Positions 9,630 to 21,913 are shown, numbered from the stretch's first letter. The stretch is DNA of 62,440 bases from Virgibacillus dokdonensis (GCF_900166595.1 NZ_LT745751.1:1-62440); one strand, 5' to 3'. The notes: a model not told the origin generated them from the sequence alone. Numbers and translations: made by a program.

Positions 9630-10619
9630 ATGGAAACATGGTCAGAGGTTGCTCATGTACAACCGTTAGCAAGCAAAATTATTATAAACAGTATGAAAAA
9701 AGACCGGATTTCTCATGCGTATTTACTTCAAGGAGAACGAGGGACTGGTAAAAGAGCAATTGCTACACTGATAGCAAAAGGGTTATTTTGTGAGAAAAAC
9801 GAAATAGCTGACCCGTGTTTAGAATGTAATACATGTAAGCGTATTGCATCTGGCAATCATCCAGATGTGCACTGGATTGAACCAGATGATAAATCAATTA
9901 AAATAGAGCAAATTCGAAACTTACAAAAGGAATTCACGTATTCGGGCATGGAGTCTGATCAAAAAGTATATATTATAGATGGCGCGGAAACATTGACAGT
10001 GAATGCGGCGAATCGAATTTTGAAATTTTTGGAAGAACCAAATAAAAAAACAACCGCTATTATGCTCACAGAGAATAGCCAAGCTATTCTTCCGACCATT
10101 CGCTCTAGATGTCAAGTAATTGATTTACGCCCCCTTCATCCAGGTGAATTTCAACAGCAATTAATCGAAAAGGGGTTAGATCAGCGCAGTGCGATATTGA
10201 TAAGTGCCATGACGAATAATTTACAAGAAGCGATTGATAAAAGTCATGACGAGTCGTTTGCCACAGCACGGCGGATAGTGATACAATTAGTTGAAATACT
10301 TTTAACCAATCCTCAAGATGTTTACTTATTTATTCATCAGCATTGGGTGACTCATTTCAAAGAACGAAATGAACAGGAAGAAGGATTGGATCTCTTGCTT
10401 TTTGCCATAAAAGATATTCTTTATTACCAAATAGAACACGAAGCTGGGATGGTATTTTTCGCCCCTTCTGATGAATTGCTGAAAAAAGCAGCTATGTATT
10501 TTTCGCAAGAGAAGTTATTAGCAAGTTTACAGGCTGTCTTACAAGCAAAGCGAAAATTGAAGCAAAATGTTCATCCTACCTTAGTGATTGAACAGCTTAC
10601 ACTTCAAATGCAGAGGTGA
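9630..10619 (+). CDS. holB: DNA polymerase III delta' subunit
   Basis: 329 residues. Clamp-loader subunit related to DnaX. A P-loop-like sequence GERGTGKR is followed by a zinc-binding cluster (CEKNEIADPCLECNTCKR). Also seen are VYIIDGAETLTVNAANRILKFLEEP and the SRC motif in IRSRCQVIDLRPL, which supplies the arginine finger in such proteins. Length is normal. It ends 6 bp before ricT. Confidence 0.95.
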   Translation: METWSEVAHVQPLASKIIINSMKKDRISHAYLLQGERGTGKRAIATLIAKGLFCEKNEIADPCLECNTCKRIASGNHPDVHWIEPDDKSIKIEQIRNLQKEFTYSGMESDQKVYIIDGAETLTVNAANRILKFLEEPNKKTTAIMLTENSQAILPTIRSRCQVIDLRPLHPGEFQQQLIEKGLDQRSAILISAMTNNLQEAIDKSHDESFATARRIVIQLVEILLTNPQDVYLFIHQHWVTHFKERNEQEEGLDLLLFAIKDILYYQIEHEAGMVFFAPSDELLKKAAMYFSQEKLLASLQAVLQAKRKLKQNVHPTLVIEQLTLQMQR

Positions 10620-10625
10620 TAGGGA

Positions 10626-11450
10626 ATGATAGAAGTCATTGGCGTCCGCTTTAAAAAAGCGGGTAAAATATATTATTTTGATCCAGGAGGAGAGTCGATT
10701 TCACTAGATAGTTATGTTATTGTAGAGACGATACGTGGCATAGAGTTTGGTAAAGTGGTAATTACAAATAAACGTGTCGATGAAGAGGATATCGTCCTAC
10801 CTTTAAAGAAGGTTCTTCGTGTAGCGACGGATAAGGATAAATTAACCGTTTTAGAAAATCAAGAGCAATCGCAAAAAGCTTTAGACGCATGCACGGAAAA
10901 AATTCAACAACATGACTTAGATATGAATTTAGTGGAAGTGGAATATACATTTGATCGTAACAAAATCATATTTTATTTTACAGCAGATGGCCGAGTAGAT
11001 TTTAGAAATTTAGTAAAAGATCTTGCGGCCATGTTTAAAACGCGTATTGAATTGCGCCAAATCGGGGTTCGTGACGAGGCGAAAATGCTAGGTGGAATAG
11101 GCCCTTGTGGTAGGATGCTCTGTTGCTCTACTTTTTTAGGTGATTTTGAACCAGTATCTATTAAAATGGCGAAAGATCAAAATCTATCATTGAACCCGGC
11201 TAAAATTTCTGGATTATGTGGTAGGTTAATGTGCTGTTTGAAATATGAGAATGACGATTATGAGACAGCCAAACGTGAATTACCAGACATAGGAGAAAGA
11301 ATGGATACACCCTTTGGAAGCGGTAAAGTAGTTGGCTTAAACATCCTAGAACGACTCATCCAAATTGAGATCCCTGGGAAAGAAAGGGTTATCGAATATA
11401 CGTTAGACGAACTAATTAATGAAGGAATTTTAGCGCAAGCCACAGAATAA
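10626..11450 (+). CDS. ricT: RicT, regulator with RicA/RicF of RNA processing and sporulation
   Basis: 274 residues. PSP1 domain protein (YaaT). In B. subtilis it forms the Fe-S-containing Y-complex with RicA (YmcA) and RicF (YlbF), which promotes RNase Y maturation of transcripts and affects Spo0A activation. The C-terminal half carries the cysteines PCGRMLCC and LCGRLMCC that ligate iron-sulfur clusters. GIEFGKVVI and [17 protein letters not shown] are typical PSP1 sequences. AGGTGATAGGGAATG gives the start. Confidence 0.96.
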   Translation: MIEVIGVRFKKAGKIYYFDPGGESISLDSYVIVETIRGIEFGKVVITNKRVDEEDIVLPLKKVLRVATDKDKLTVLENQEQSQKALDACTEKIQQHDLDMNLVEVEYTFDRNKIIFYFTADGRVDFRNLVKDLAAMFKTRIELRQIGVRDEAKMLGGIGPCGRMLCCSTFLGDFEPVSIKMAKDQNLSLNPAKISGLCGRLMCCLKYENDDYETAKRELPDIGERMDTPFGSGKVVGLNILERLIQIEIPGKERVIEYTLDELINEGILAQATE

Positions 11451-11463
11451 CGGGGTGAGTAGC

Positions 11464-11811
11464 GTGAAGAATAGGCAAATATTTGATCAGGTTTTAGATA
11501 TGGAAAAACAAATAGGCGAGTTGTACGAGCAGTTAGGTGATTTGAAAGGAAAGTTAAGTGATTTATTAGAAGAAAATCATCGGCTATCTATGGAAAATCA
11601 TCATTTACGCAGTCATTTAGATCATACGAATCATGATGCTGAAGCGACAAATAGTGCCAAGCAAAAGGAAAAGAGTTTCCCTGGCGAAGGTTATGATAAT
11701 TTAGCACGCTTATATGAAGAAGGATTTCATATTTGTAATCTGGAGTTTGGCAGTCCACGACGAAATGAAGATTGCATTTTTTGCTTAGACTTTCTTAATA
11801 AGACGAAATAA
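11464..11811 (+). CDS. yabA: Replication initiation control protein YabA
   Basis: 115 residues. Negative regulator of initiation that tethers DnaA to the sliding clamp DnaN. An N-terminal leucine-zipper coiled coil ([25 protein letters not shown]) forms the tetramer. The C-terminal zinc domain shows HICNLEFGS and CIFCLDFL. I prefer the GTG at 11464, with GGGGTGAG just upstream; a GTG at 11455 has no ribosome site and adds three residues absent from the family. The gene ends with a terminator, so yabB is transcribed from elsewhere. Confidence 0.95.
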   Translation: MKNRQIFDQVLDMEKQIGELYEQLGDLKGKLSDLLEENHRLSMENHHLRSHLDHTNHDAEATNSAKQKEKSFPGEGYDNLARLYEEGFHICNLEFGSPRRNEDCIFCLDFLNKTK

Positions 11812-11854
11812 CATAAACAAATGATATTCCTCGATAGACAGAGGAAACCTACTT

Positions 11855-11886
11855 TTGCTGCCTGTATTTTAGGCAGCTTTTCTTCT
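11855..11886 (+). terminator. Terminator of the tmk-yabA operon
   Basis: GCTGCCT and AGGCAGC form a 7-bp stem, followed by TTTTCTTCTTT. Confidence 0.8.
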
Positions 11887-11984
11887 TTAGTATCAACTAT
11901 TGCTGCAAGACCCAACGCTGACCTTGGTAGAATAACGTGATTGTCATTTGTTTATGCGCTAAATCTGCCATTATTTTAGAGGTA

Positions 11985-12061
11985 TGAATCATTCAGGTTT
12001 AGGTCTATGATGTTTGTAAAGACATCACCTAAGGGGCAATACTGAATCATTCGTGAATGAA
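11985..12061. promoter_or_regulatory. Hairpin flanked by direct repeats upstream of yabB
   Basis: TGAATCATTC occurs at 11985-11994 and again at 12043-12052. Between them lies a stem (TTAGG ... TGATGT, loop, ACATCA-CCTAA). The second repeat also forms the palindrome TCATTCGTGAATGA. The arrangement resembles a regulatory leader or a small insertion with duplicated target; no known riboswitch is recognisable. Confidence 0.4.
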
Positions 12062-12098
12062 AAAAATCCACTTTAGAAGTTGAAGAGAGGATAGATTG

Positions 12099-12842
12099 AT
12101 GGTTGAACTATATCATAATGAAAGATTGGATTATTTATTAGCAGAGCAAGGGATGCAAATCATCCAAAGCCCTGAGGTGTTTTCATTTTCTTTAGATGCT
12201 GTTTTATTAGCTTATTTTGCATATGTGCCAATCAAACGAGGAAAAATCCTTGACTTATGTACTGGAAATGGCGTTATTCCATTATTATTATCAAGAAAAA
12301 CGGGAGCAGAAATTACTGGGGTAGAACTTCAAGAAAGAATATTCCAAATGGCTGAAAGAAGTGTGACTTTGAATGGGTTAACGGAACAAATAAACATACT
12401 TCATGCGGATTTAAATCATTTGCAGCCATTGCTTCAACAGAGTAGTTTTGATGTAATTACTTGTAATCCACCCTATTTTCCAACACCACTTTCTTCAGAA
12501 CACAATGAAAATCCGCATTTAACGATCGCAAGGCATGAAGTTTATTGTACGTTGGAAGATGTGGTAAAAGCTTGTAAATTATATGTTCGTCCTGGTGGAA
12601 AGGTAGCCATGGTACATCGACCGGGAAGGATAGTGGATATTATTCATTTATTTCGTCAATATAAACTAGAGCCAAAGCGTTTACAATTTGTTTATCCTAA
12701 ACAAGGTCGTGAAGCAAATATGTTATTAGTGGAAGGAACTAGAGATGGTAAGCCAGATCTGAAAATTTTGCCTCCACTTTATATTTATGATGAAAATGGT
12801 GATTATACAAAAGAAGCAAAGGATATTATTTATGGAAAATAA
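12099..12842 (+). CDS. yabB: tRNA1(Val) adenine-N6 methyltransferase family protein
   Basis: 247 residues. SAM-dependent methyltransferase of the TrmN6/YfiC type, expected to make m6A37 in tRNA. Motif [17 protein letters not shown] and the N6-adenine signature NPPYF are present; [10 protein letters not shown] precedes motif I as in the family. The ATG at 12099 has AGAGAGG 8 nt upstream; an adjacent TTG is less likely. Its end overlaps yazA by 11 nt, indicating coupled translation. Confidence 0.94.
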   Translation: MVELYHNERLDYLLAEQGMQIIQSPEVFSFSLDAVLLAYFAYVPIKRGKILDLCTGNGVIPLLLSRKTGAEITGVELQERIFQMAERSVTLNGLTEQINILHADLNHLQPLLQQSSFDVITCNPPYFPTPLSSEHNENPHLTIARHEVYCTLEDVVKACKLYVRPGGKVAMVHRPGRIVDIIHLFRQYKLEPKRLQFVYPKQGREANMLLVEGTRDGKPDLKILPPLYIYDENGDYTKEAKDIIYGK

Positions 12843-13128
12843 ACATACTGTCTATATCTTAAGTTGTAAAGATCGCTCGCTTTATACGGGATATACAAAT
12901 AATTTAGAACGCAGACTGAAATTGCATTTAGAGGGCAAAGGCGCAAAATATACACGAGGGCGAGGTCCATTTCAAGTCGTCTATGTGGAACATTTTGAGA
13001 CCAAAGAGGAAGCAATGAAGAAAGAGTATGCCATTAAGCAGTTACCGAGAAAAGAAAAATGGAAATTAATTAGGGGAAATGGCAATCTGAAAGAAGTGAT
13101 AAAATATGAACCTACAGAACAGTTTTGA
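12832..13128 (+). CDS. yazA: GIY-YIG nuclease superfamily protein
   Basis: 98 residues. UPF0213-type single GIY-YIG domain. The signature appears as [18 protein letters not shown], with YTGYT in place of GIY-YIG, then R in RRLKLH and E in KKEYAIKQL. Cellular role unknown; nuclease activity is inferred from the fold. The ATG at 12832 lies within the end of yabB; a longer frame begins upstream but family length supports this start. rsmI overlaps its end by 23 nt. Confidence 0.92.
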   Translation: MENKHTVYILSCKDRSLYTGYTNNLERRLKLHLEGKGAKYTRGRGPFQVVYVEHFETKEEAMKKEYAIKQLPRKEKWKLIRGNGNLKEVIKYEPTEQF

Positions 13129-13972
13129 CAAAGAAGGCGCAGCTGTTTACGTTGTACCTACACCAATTGGTAATTTAGAAGATATTACGTATCGCGCATT
13201 AACGACACTTCAGTCTGTATCTGTCATTGCTGCGGAGGATACGAGAAATACAAAAAATTTACTACGTCATTTTGAAATAACGACGCCGTTAATTAGCTAT
13301 CATGAACATAATAAATTAGCTCGAGAAGAGCAGTTGTTATCTGAGCTAGAGCAAGGGGAATCCATTGCACTAGTAAGTGATGCTGGTATGCCAGCTATTT
13401 CTGACCCAGGACAAGAAATCATACAAGCTGCTATTAAGCAAGATATACCTGTTATTGTTTTACCAGGTGCGAATGCAGCACTATGTGCATTAGTTGGCTC
13501 TGGATTGCCTACGAGTGAATTTTATTTTTATGGATTTTTACCACGTAAGAAAAAAGAGAAAGTATTGGAGTTAGAGCGACTTGCCCCGCTGCAGGCTACG
13601 TTGCTGTTTTATGAATCACCTTATCGCTTGCGGGAATCGTTACAAGCAATGCGAAATGTATTTGGTAATCGACAAGTTGCATTTGCGAGAGAATTGACCA
13701 AGCGTTTTGAATCTTACTTACGTGGAACGCTTGATGAAGTGATTGCCCATGTAGATAAAGCTACAGTAAAAGGGGAATGCTGCATTGTATTAGAAGGAGC
13801 CACTGAAATAGAACAGCAAGATACTTTATGGTGGAGCAATTTAACGATCATAGAGCATGTGGAACATTATTTACAGGAAGAAGCTTTATCGAGCAAGGAT
13901 GCCATTAAGCGTGTTGCGCAGGACAGGCAATTACCAAAGCGAGAAGTATATCAAAATTATCATGTAAGATAA
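13106..13972 (+). CDS. rsmI: 16S rRNA (cytidine(1402)-2'-O)-methyltransferase
   Basis: 288 residues. Tetrapyrrole-methylase-fold enzyme that 2'-O-methylates C1402 in the ribosomal decoding centre. PTPIGNLEDITYRAL at the N-terminus, AEDTRNTKNLL, SDAGMPAISDPGQE and LPGANAALCALVGSGL are the family's conserved blocks. ATG at 13106 lies inside the end of yazA. It closes the yabB-yazA-rsmI group; a strong hairpin follows directly. Confidence 0.96.
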   Translation: MNLQNSFDKEGAAVYVVPTPIGNLEDITYRALTTLQSVSVIAAEDTRNTKNLLRHFEITTPLISYHEHNKLAREEQLLSELEQGESIALVSDAGMPAISDPGQEIIQAAIKQDIPVIVLPGANAALCALVGSGLPTSEFYFYGFLPRKKKEKVLELERLAPLQATLLFYESPYRLRESLQAMRNVFGNRQVAFARELTKRFESYLRGTLDEVIAHVDKATVKGECCIVLEGATEIEQQDTLWWSNLTIIEHVEHYLQEEALSSKDAIKRVAQDRQLPKREVYQNYHVR

Positions 13973-13974
13973 CA

Positions 13975-14029
13975 AAAATCTTCAAGCTGTAGGGGGGGAG
14001 AAAGTGCCTCTACGGTTTGAAGATTTTCT
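13975..14029 (+). terminator. Terminator of yabB-yazA-rsmI
   Basis: AAAATCTTCAA ... TTGAAGATTTT flank partly paired GTAG/CTAC inner arms around a G-run, followed by TTTTCTTG. The stem is long, about 15 bp with mismatches. Confidence 0.8.
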
Positions 14030-14151
14030 TGTACGATAGGAAATTGGATCTATTGTATAAGCCTAACGAAGTTTTCATGGTAAGGAGCAGGTAAAAAAGC
14101 GAGTTTTGTAATGAAAAGCAATAGCTATTACCTAAAAAATATGTAATAAAA

Positions 14152-14190
14152 AAAAGACCTGCCGTGCAATGCAAGCGTCAGGCCTTTTTA
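14152..14190 (-). terminator. Terminator of abrB
   Basis: AAAAAAGACCTGCCG and CGTCAGGCCTTTTT form a GC-rich stem with A and T tracts on either side. It lies just downstream of abrB on the minus strand and could act in both directions. Confidence 0.8.
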
Positions 14191-14194
14191 AGAC

Positions 14195-14473
14195 TTATTT
14201 ATTCAGTCTAGATTCTATTTCTTGTAAAAGTTGTTGTGCGCCTTCTTGGCTTAGCACAATTTTGCCATTTGCTAGTGAAAGATTATCATCGGATACCTCG
14301 CCAGTAAGATGACATGTCATGTTTGGTTTATACTTCTTTAGTATGATTTTGTCGTTTTCCACGTAGATTTCCATTGCATCTTTTTCTTGGATTTCCAGCG
14401 TTCGCCGAAGTTCCATCGGGATTACTACACGGCCAAGCTCATCAACTTTGCGTACAATTCCGGTAGATTTCAA
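14195..14473 (-). CDS. abrB: Transition-state regulator AbrB
   Basis: 92 residues. Global DNA-binding repressor of post-exponential genes. The N-terminal swapped-hairpin domain is nearly invariant (STGIVRKVDELGRVVIPMELRRTL), with a C-terminal multimerisation half (GAQQLLQEIESRL). Cys appears in KPNMTCHLTGEVSDDN as in B. subtilis. The start is TTG with GGGGGGAAG upstream on the minus strand. It is divergent from metG and convergent with rsmI. A sigma-A promoter and a Spo0A box lie upstream. Confidence 0.97.
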   Translation of the reverse strand: MKSTGIVRKVDELGRVVIPMELRRTLEIQEKDAMEIYVENDKIILKKYKPNMTCHLTGEVSDDNLSLANGKIVLSQEGAQQLLQEIESRLNK

Positions 14474-14571
14474 ATTACTTCCCCCCTATGCTTTCGAAAA
14501 ACGGGACTGCCTTTGTAACGAACATGTCAACGTTCTTCAAAATTAATAAACTACTAAAAAAATCGCCATAA

Positions 14572-14578
14572 TTCGACA
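14572..14578 (-). promoter_or_regulatory. Spo0A box in abrB leader
   Basis: The minus strand reads TGTCGAA, a perfect core 0A box, about 10 bp downstream of the expected abrB transcription start. Spo0A-P repression of abrB from boxes downstream of its promoter is known in B. subtilis. Confidence 0.75.
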
Positions 14579-14592
14579 TCGTTCTAAGCAAT

Positions 14593-14621
14593 AGAATACC
14601 AGTGTTTCTTTTTTCTGTCAA
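14593..14621 (-). promoter_or_regulatory. Sigma-A promoter of abrB
   Basis: On the minus strand TTGACA (14621-14616) and TATTCT (14598-14593) are separated by 17 bp. Confidence 0.8.
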
Positions 14622-14689
14622 TAATTATTTACCAGAAAATTAAATAATTTGGTTGCTTTTAAAAAAACTGTCATGACAGCTTTCTACAT

Positions 14690-14740
14690 GATAGGAAAGT
14701 ATAACATTTCGAGCTTACGGTATAAGCCCGATTTTACTAG
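14690..14740 (+). repeat. Family B partial copy B3
   Basis: Left end GATAGGAAAGTATAACATT plus ACGGTATAAGCCCGATTTTACTAG. The 3' hairpin is degenerate. It abuts family A copy A3. Confidence 0.55.
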
Positions 14741-14743
14741 TTA

Positions 14744-14993
14744 GATAAGAAAGTATAAAGTGAGGTGCTAGTAGATAACGAAAAAACCGAATAGCTACGT
14801 CCGTATCCATTGCGCAGCAACGAGGTGACTTTACTCCATTACCCTAAGCTAAGTCACCATCGGTTCGTCCCTAAGAGGAAGGCCGACTGAAAACGGGCTT
14901 GCCGTCCGACGTCCGCATACGCCTGTTTTAGTGGCATGATTCCTAAATCTTTCGTTGATTCGTTCCATTCATTATTGTAAACGGCGCCTAGGG
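14744..14993 (+). repeat. Family A dispersed repeat, copy A3
   Basis: Full-length but the most diverged copy. Stem GGTGA (14824-14828)/TTACC (14839-14843) carries a U-A pair where A4 has C-G, a compensatory change. The outer right arm is decayed (ATTGTAAACGGCGCC). It lies between the abrB promoter and metG promoter. Confidence 0.88.
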
Positions 14994-15186
14994 TACAATA
15001 GATGTTTCTTATATTGTGTTGATACGCTCTTTATACGCTAAGAAGTATATTATTTTACCTTTTGCCCAATAAAGAAGGAGATAAGTCAAGTAATTGAAGA
15101 TTCCCTTTATCTTAATTTCAAAATATAATTTATATAATTCGACTTTACATTCTCTTTTTAAATATGTAAAGTAATTAACACTCTAT

Positions 15187-15215
15187 TTGGCAAATAAGCT
15201 TATAAAAGCTACAAT
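15187..15215 (+). promoter_or_regulatory. Sigma-A promoter of metG
   Basis: TTGGCA (15187-15192) and TACAAT (15210-15215), spacer 17 bp, about 50 bp before the metG start. No T-box or S-box leader is recognisable in the short leader. Confidence 0.7.
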
Positions 15216-15251
15216 AGTAATAGCTTAGAAAGGGTGTTAGGCAATGCATAA

Positions 15252-17219
<1,968 letters not shown>

Positions 17220-17226
17220 AGGATAT

Positions 17227-17262
17227 AAAAAGACCAATCTCAGGTAGAGTTTGGTCTTTTCC
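17227..17262 (+). terminator. Terminator of metG
   Basis: AAAGACCAA and TTGGTCTTTT pair around a 12-nt loop. Confidence 0.85.
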
Positions 17263-17264
17263 TC

Positions 17265-17341
17265 ACATAAGAAAGTATAACATTTTGGTTTATATTTAAA
17301 AAAAACGACGGCGTTTTCCGCATAAGTTTTGATGAAAATCC
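17265..17341 (+). repeat. Family B hairpin repeat, copy B4
   Basis: Begins CATAAGAAAGTATAACATT, continues GGTTTATATTTAAAAAAAACG and ends with GCATAAGTTTTGATGAAAA. The 3' hairpin is weak. Confidence 0.55.
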
Positions 17342-17375
17342 AAATTTGTCTAAAGTCGTTAAGGAGATGAAAGAA

Positions 17376-18143
17376 TTGTTATTTGATACCCATGTTCATT
17401 TAAATGCAAGAAATTTTTTTGAAGATCGTGACGAAATCATTCAACGAGCTTTTGATGCTGAAGTAACACATATGGTGGTCGTCGGTTTTGATCGCGCTAC
17501 TATTCCACTAGCAATCGAAATTGCAGAACAGTATGAAACCATATATGCAGCTGTAGGTTGGCACCCTGTAGATGCGGTGGATATGACAGAGCAGGAGTTG
17601 GAATGGATAGAAGAGTTATCATCTCATCCGAAAGTAGTAGCACTTGGAGAAATGGGATTGGATTATCATTGGGATAAGTCACCGAAAGATGTGCAAAAAG
17701 AAGTGTTCCGTAAACAAATTCGGCTAGCAAAGAAACTCCAAATGCCGATTATTATTCATAATCGTGAAGCAACGGAAGATATTATTGCGATTTTACAGGA
17801 AGAGCAGGCGGCATCAGTAGGCGGGATCATGCATTGCTATAATGATTCGGTAGATTATATACAGGATTGCCTGGATATGAATTTTTACATTTCTTTAGGA
17901 GGACCTGTAACATTTAAAAATGCGACATTACCAAAAGAAGTTGCCGTTAAAGTTCCGTTAGATCGATTATTAATTGAGACCGATGCGCCGTTTTTGGCTC
18001 CACATCCATATCGAGGGAAAAGGAATGAACCTGCATATGTAACATTAGTTGCTGAAAAAATTGCAGCGTTACGTGGGATGAGTTTGGAAGAAGTCGGGGA
18101 AATAACTACAAAAAATGCACATACGCTCTTCCGTTTATCATAA
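17376..18143 (+). CDS. tatD: TatD-family metal-dependent DNase
   Basis: 255 residues. TIM-barrel metal hydrolase of the TatD family, thought to act as a 3'-5' exonuclease. Metal ligands: DTHVHLN near the start, GEMGLDYHW, IIHNREA, GIMHCYND and LLIETDAPFLAPHPYRG. I chose the TTG at 17376 because TAAGGAG lies 9 nt upstream and the length then equals B. subtilis YabD; the ATG at 17367 abuts the ribosome site. It lies between metG and yabE as in B. subtilis. Confidence 0.94.
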   Translation: MLFDTHVHLNARNFFEDRDEIIQRAFDAEVTHMVVVGFDRATIPLAIEIAEQYETIYAAVGWHPVDAVDMTEQELEWIEELSSHPKVVALGEMGLDYHWDKSPKDVQKEVFRKQIRLAKKLQMPIIIHNREATEDIIAILQEEQAASVGGIMHCYNDSVDYIQDCLDMNFYISLGGPVTFKNATLPKEVAVKVPLDRLLIETDAPFLAPHPYRGKRNEPAYVTLVAEKIAALRGMSLEEVGEITTKNAHTLFRLS

Positions 18144-18177
18144 ATATATTATGCTGAACAAGTCTAAACAGAAGGTA

Positions 18178-18251
18178 CCAGCAGCTAGAAAATAATTGGA
18201 TATAACTGGTAATTAAAGGGCGGCGTGCCACCGATTAAAGCTGCTTTGATT
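18178..18251 (+). terminator. Long hairpin after tatD
   Basis: AGCAGC near 18180 pairs with GCTGCT near 18240, with an inner GGCGGCGTGCCACC hairpin, followed by TTGATTTT. It is a weaker terminator candidate than the one at 18298. Confidence 0.4.
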
Positions 18252-18297
18252 TTAGTGGGGGTTGTCATAAAATTGAATTAATTTGTTAAAAAATAGG

Positions 18298-18360
18298 AAA
18301 AACAAGGCAAAAAGAGAAGCGGCTAAGTAAAGCTCCGTCTCTCTTTTTGCCTTGTTTTAT
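18298..18360 (+). terminator. Strong terminator upstream of yabE
   Basis: AAAACAAGGCAAAAAGAGA pairs with TCTCTTTTTGCCTTGTTTT over about 19 bp, with a GCGG/CCG extension. The T tract is on both sides, so it may be bidirectional. Confidence 0.85.
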
Positions 18361-18471
18361 TAGTAGATTAATCCCATATACATCAAGGCTTTTAGGCTTC
18401 TGTAGGTTATCTATAAACGCGCACTAATCATTGTGTAATGGAATTGTAATGCAAACGTAATCGGAATGGCT

Positions 18472-18500
18472 TTGACTTTACATAGTCCTGTTAATATAAT
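18472..18500 (+). promoter_or_regulatory. Sigma-A promoter of yabE
   Basis: TTGACT (18472-18477) and TATAAT (18495-18500), spacer 17 bp, 31 bp upstream of the chosen start. Confidence 0.8.
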
Positions 18501-18530
18501 CATAGTTGCATGAAAAAGGGAGGCAAAAGC

Positions 18531-19787
18531 ATGCGAAAGGTATCAAAGTTAATGCCTGCATCGACAATGAAACTGGTTTTATCTTTTATTGGGATTTTAG
18601 CACTTATTACTTTTTCCGGATTCATTGTATTTGATGCGACAAAGGCAGAAATCGTCATTCATAAAGATGGCGAAGAACAAACGGTAAAGACACATCAAAA
18701 CACCGTAGAAGAAGCGCTAGCAGAAGCAGGCATTCAGGTTGGCGAGCATGATTACTTGTCCCACAGCATGGACGATTCCATTAAAGACGGAATGGAAATC
18801 AGCTATAAGCAAGCGAAGCAAGTGTTCGTGACAGTGAATGGGAAACAGACAGACTATTATACAACAGCAAATACGATAGATAAATTTTTGCAAGAGAATG
18901 ACCTGTCGTACCATGAGCGTGACAATGTATCTTTTGCTAAAGGTGATAAAATTACAGATGGATTACACTTAGAAATTGACCAAGCATATGAGATTACAAT
19001 AAACGACGGTACAGATGAAAAGCACGTGTGGACGACTGGTGGAACAGTAGCAGAAGTGCTTAAAGAATCCAATGTAAAAGTGGATAAAGATAGCGATGAT
19101 AAAGTGAAGCCTAGTTTAAGTAAACAAGTTACAAAAGATACTGTTATTTCAGTTGTTCGTGTTGATAAAGAAAGAGACGAGGTAACGGAAGCGCTCGCAT
19201 TTGACACAGAGGAAAGAGAAGACAGTGATCTCGCAAAAGGCGAGGAAAAGGTTGTAACTAAAGGTAAAGCTGGTAAAGTAAAGAAGATTTACGAAATAGT
19301 AACAGAAAACGGAAAAGAAATAGATAGAAAATTAATTAGTAAAGAGATTATTGAAGAAAGTGAAAATCAAGTTGTTGCAATTGGAACGAAAGAACCGCAA
19401 CAGAAACAAAATTTAGTTACATTATCCAACAAACAACCAAAATCAAAACATAAAACAAACGGTTCACCTGTTCCTGGTAAAAAGCAAAAAGGTTCAGGAA
19501 AAACGTTTACAATGTCAGCAAGCGCGTATACTGCTAGCTGTAACGGATGTTCTGGATTCACTACTACAGGGATTGATTTAAACGCTAATCCCAATCGAAA
19601 AGTAATTGCTGTTGATCCAAGCGTTATTCCTTTAGGCTCAAGAGTTTGGGTGCAAGGATACGGAGAAGCAATTGCTGGAGATACGGGTGGTCATATTGTT
19701 GGAAATCGAATTGATGTACACGTTCCTTCCAAAAAGGCTGCTTATCGTTGGGGTGTGAAAACCGTAACTGTGAAAGTGCTTAATTAG
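18531..19787 (+). CDS. yabE: Resuscitation-promoting-factor-like cell-wall protein (DUF348-G5-3D)
   Basis: 418 residues, secreted or membrane-anchored. An N-terminal hydrophobic segment (MKLVLSFIGILALITFSGFI) is followed by three DUF348 repeats (TVEEALAEAGI, TIDKFLQEND, TVAEVLKESN), a G5 domain around 210-285, a Lys/Gln-rich linker and a C-terminal 3D domain (SASAYTASCNGCSG; DTGGHIVGNRIDVHV) likely to cleave peptidoglycan glycans. I chose the ATG at 18531 with GGGAGG 7 nt upstream; an ATG 21 bp earlier overlaps that site. In B. subtilis YabE is controlled by an antisense RNA; I cannot tell if this occurs here. Confidence 0.93.
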   Translation: MRKVSKLMPASTMKLVLSFIGILALITFSGFIVFDATKAEIVIHKDGEEQTVKTHQNTVEEALAEAGIQVGEHDYLSHSMDDSIKDGMEISYKQAKQVFVTVNGKQTDYYTTANTIDKFLQENDLSYHERDNVSFAKGDKITDGLHLEIDQAYEITINDGTDEKHVWTTGGTVAEVLKESNVKVDKDSDDKVKPSLSKQVTKDTVISVVRVDKERDEVTEALAFDTEEREDSDLAKGEEKVVTKGKAGKVKKIYEIVTENGKEIDRKLISKEIIEESENQVVAIGTKEPQQKQNLVTLSNKQPKSKHKTNGSPVPGKKQKGSGKTFTMSASAYTASCNGCSGFTTTGIDLNANPNRKVIAVDPSVIPLGSRVWVQGYGEAIAGDTGGHIVGNRIDVHVPSKKAAYRWGVKTVTVKVLN

Positions 19788-19819
19788 TAATGTTTATACC
19801 TATTTGAAGACACGATGAA

Positions 19820-19863
19820 AATGGTTTCGATTATCAAGGATGATAATCGAAACCATTTTTTTG
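19820..19863 (+). terminator. Terminator of yabE
   Basis: ATGGTTTCGATTATC and GATAATCGAAACCAT form a 15-bp perfect stem with a 6-nt loop and a T7 tail. Confidence 0.92.
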
Positions 19864-19869
19864 TTAGAA

Positions 19870-19914
19870 GATAAGAAAATAAAATGAGGTGCTTGGCGAT
19901 AAGCCAAGTTTTCT
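19870..19914 (+). repeat. Short hybrid of family A left end and family B right end (B5)
   Basis: GATAAGAAAATAAAATGAGGTGC is the family A left end. It runs directly into TTGGCGATAAGCCAAGTTTTCTA, the family B right hairpin. The GC-rich A core is missing. Confidence 0.7.
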
Positions 19915-20164
19915 AAGGTGATTTTATTTTATCTTCTTTTTCCGTTTCCATCACGTCTATAACAGTCTTATAATGACATATGTTAAAATAAATGAAGTGT
20001 TCTATGTGTATCTTAAATACAGAGAAGTTCCATCTATGCTATCTTTATTGTCATATTGTTGACGCCTAAGAAATCATCTAAGAAAAATATAGCTTATGCC
20101 AGTAATACCAGGTAATAATCCGATTTTTTTCTAAAAATGAAAGATAAAGGAAGAGGGAAGACTT

Positions 20165-21614
<1,450 letters not shown>

Positions 21615-21631
21615 TAGGTGTCATCTGTAGA

Positions 21632-21659
21632 AAAACTTGGCAAAGAGCCAAGTTTTTTA
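21632..21659 (+). terminator. Terminator of rnmV-rsmA
   Basis: AAAACTTGGC and GCCAAGTTTT pair around AAAGA, followed by TT. The sequence is the family B right-hand hairpin in a tight form and abuts family A copy A4. Confidence 0.85.
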
Positions 21660-21663
21660 ATGG

Positions 21664-21876
21664 TGTAGGAAATTATAAAATTTTGCAGCTGTGGATAAAC
21701 TTACTAATTTATTTAGCCACGTCCGGCTCCAGCGCCCAGCAACTAGGCGACTTCACGAATCGCCCTACGATAAGTCATCATTGGTACGTGTAACACCGTC
21801 TCACCATGATTCCTAAAACTTTAGTTGCTTCGTTCCACTCGCTACGTTGCTAACCGGGCGCTTGCGCCTTTGTTCT
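21664..21876 (+). repeat. Family A dispersed repeat, copy A4 (internal deletion)
   Basis: The left part (GGCTCCAGCGCCCAGCAACTAGG) and right part (GTTGCTAACCGGGCGCTTGCGCCTTTGTTC) match other copies. The central hairpins from CTAAATAGGAAGG to CTCCTGTTT are missing and replaced by a short sequence near 21790-21805. Stem GGCGA (21746-21750)/TCGCC (21760-21764) is perfect. Confidence 0.9.
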
Positions 21877-21913
21877 TAAAAAGCCTGTACAATAGAGAAC
21901 ACAGGGATAAACG

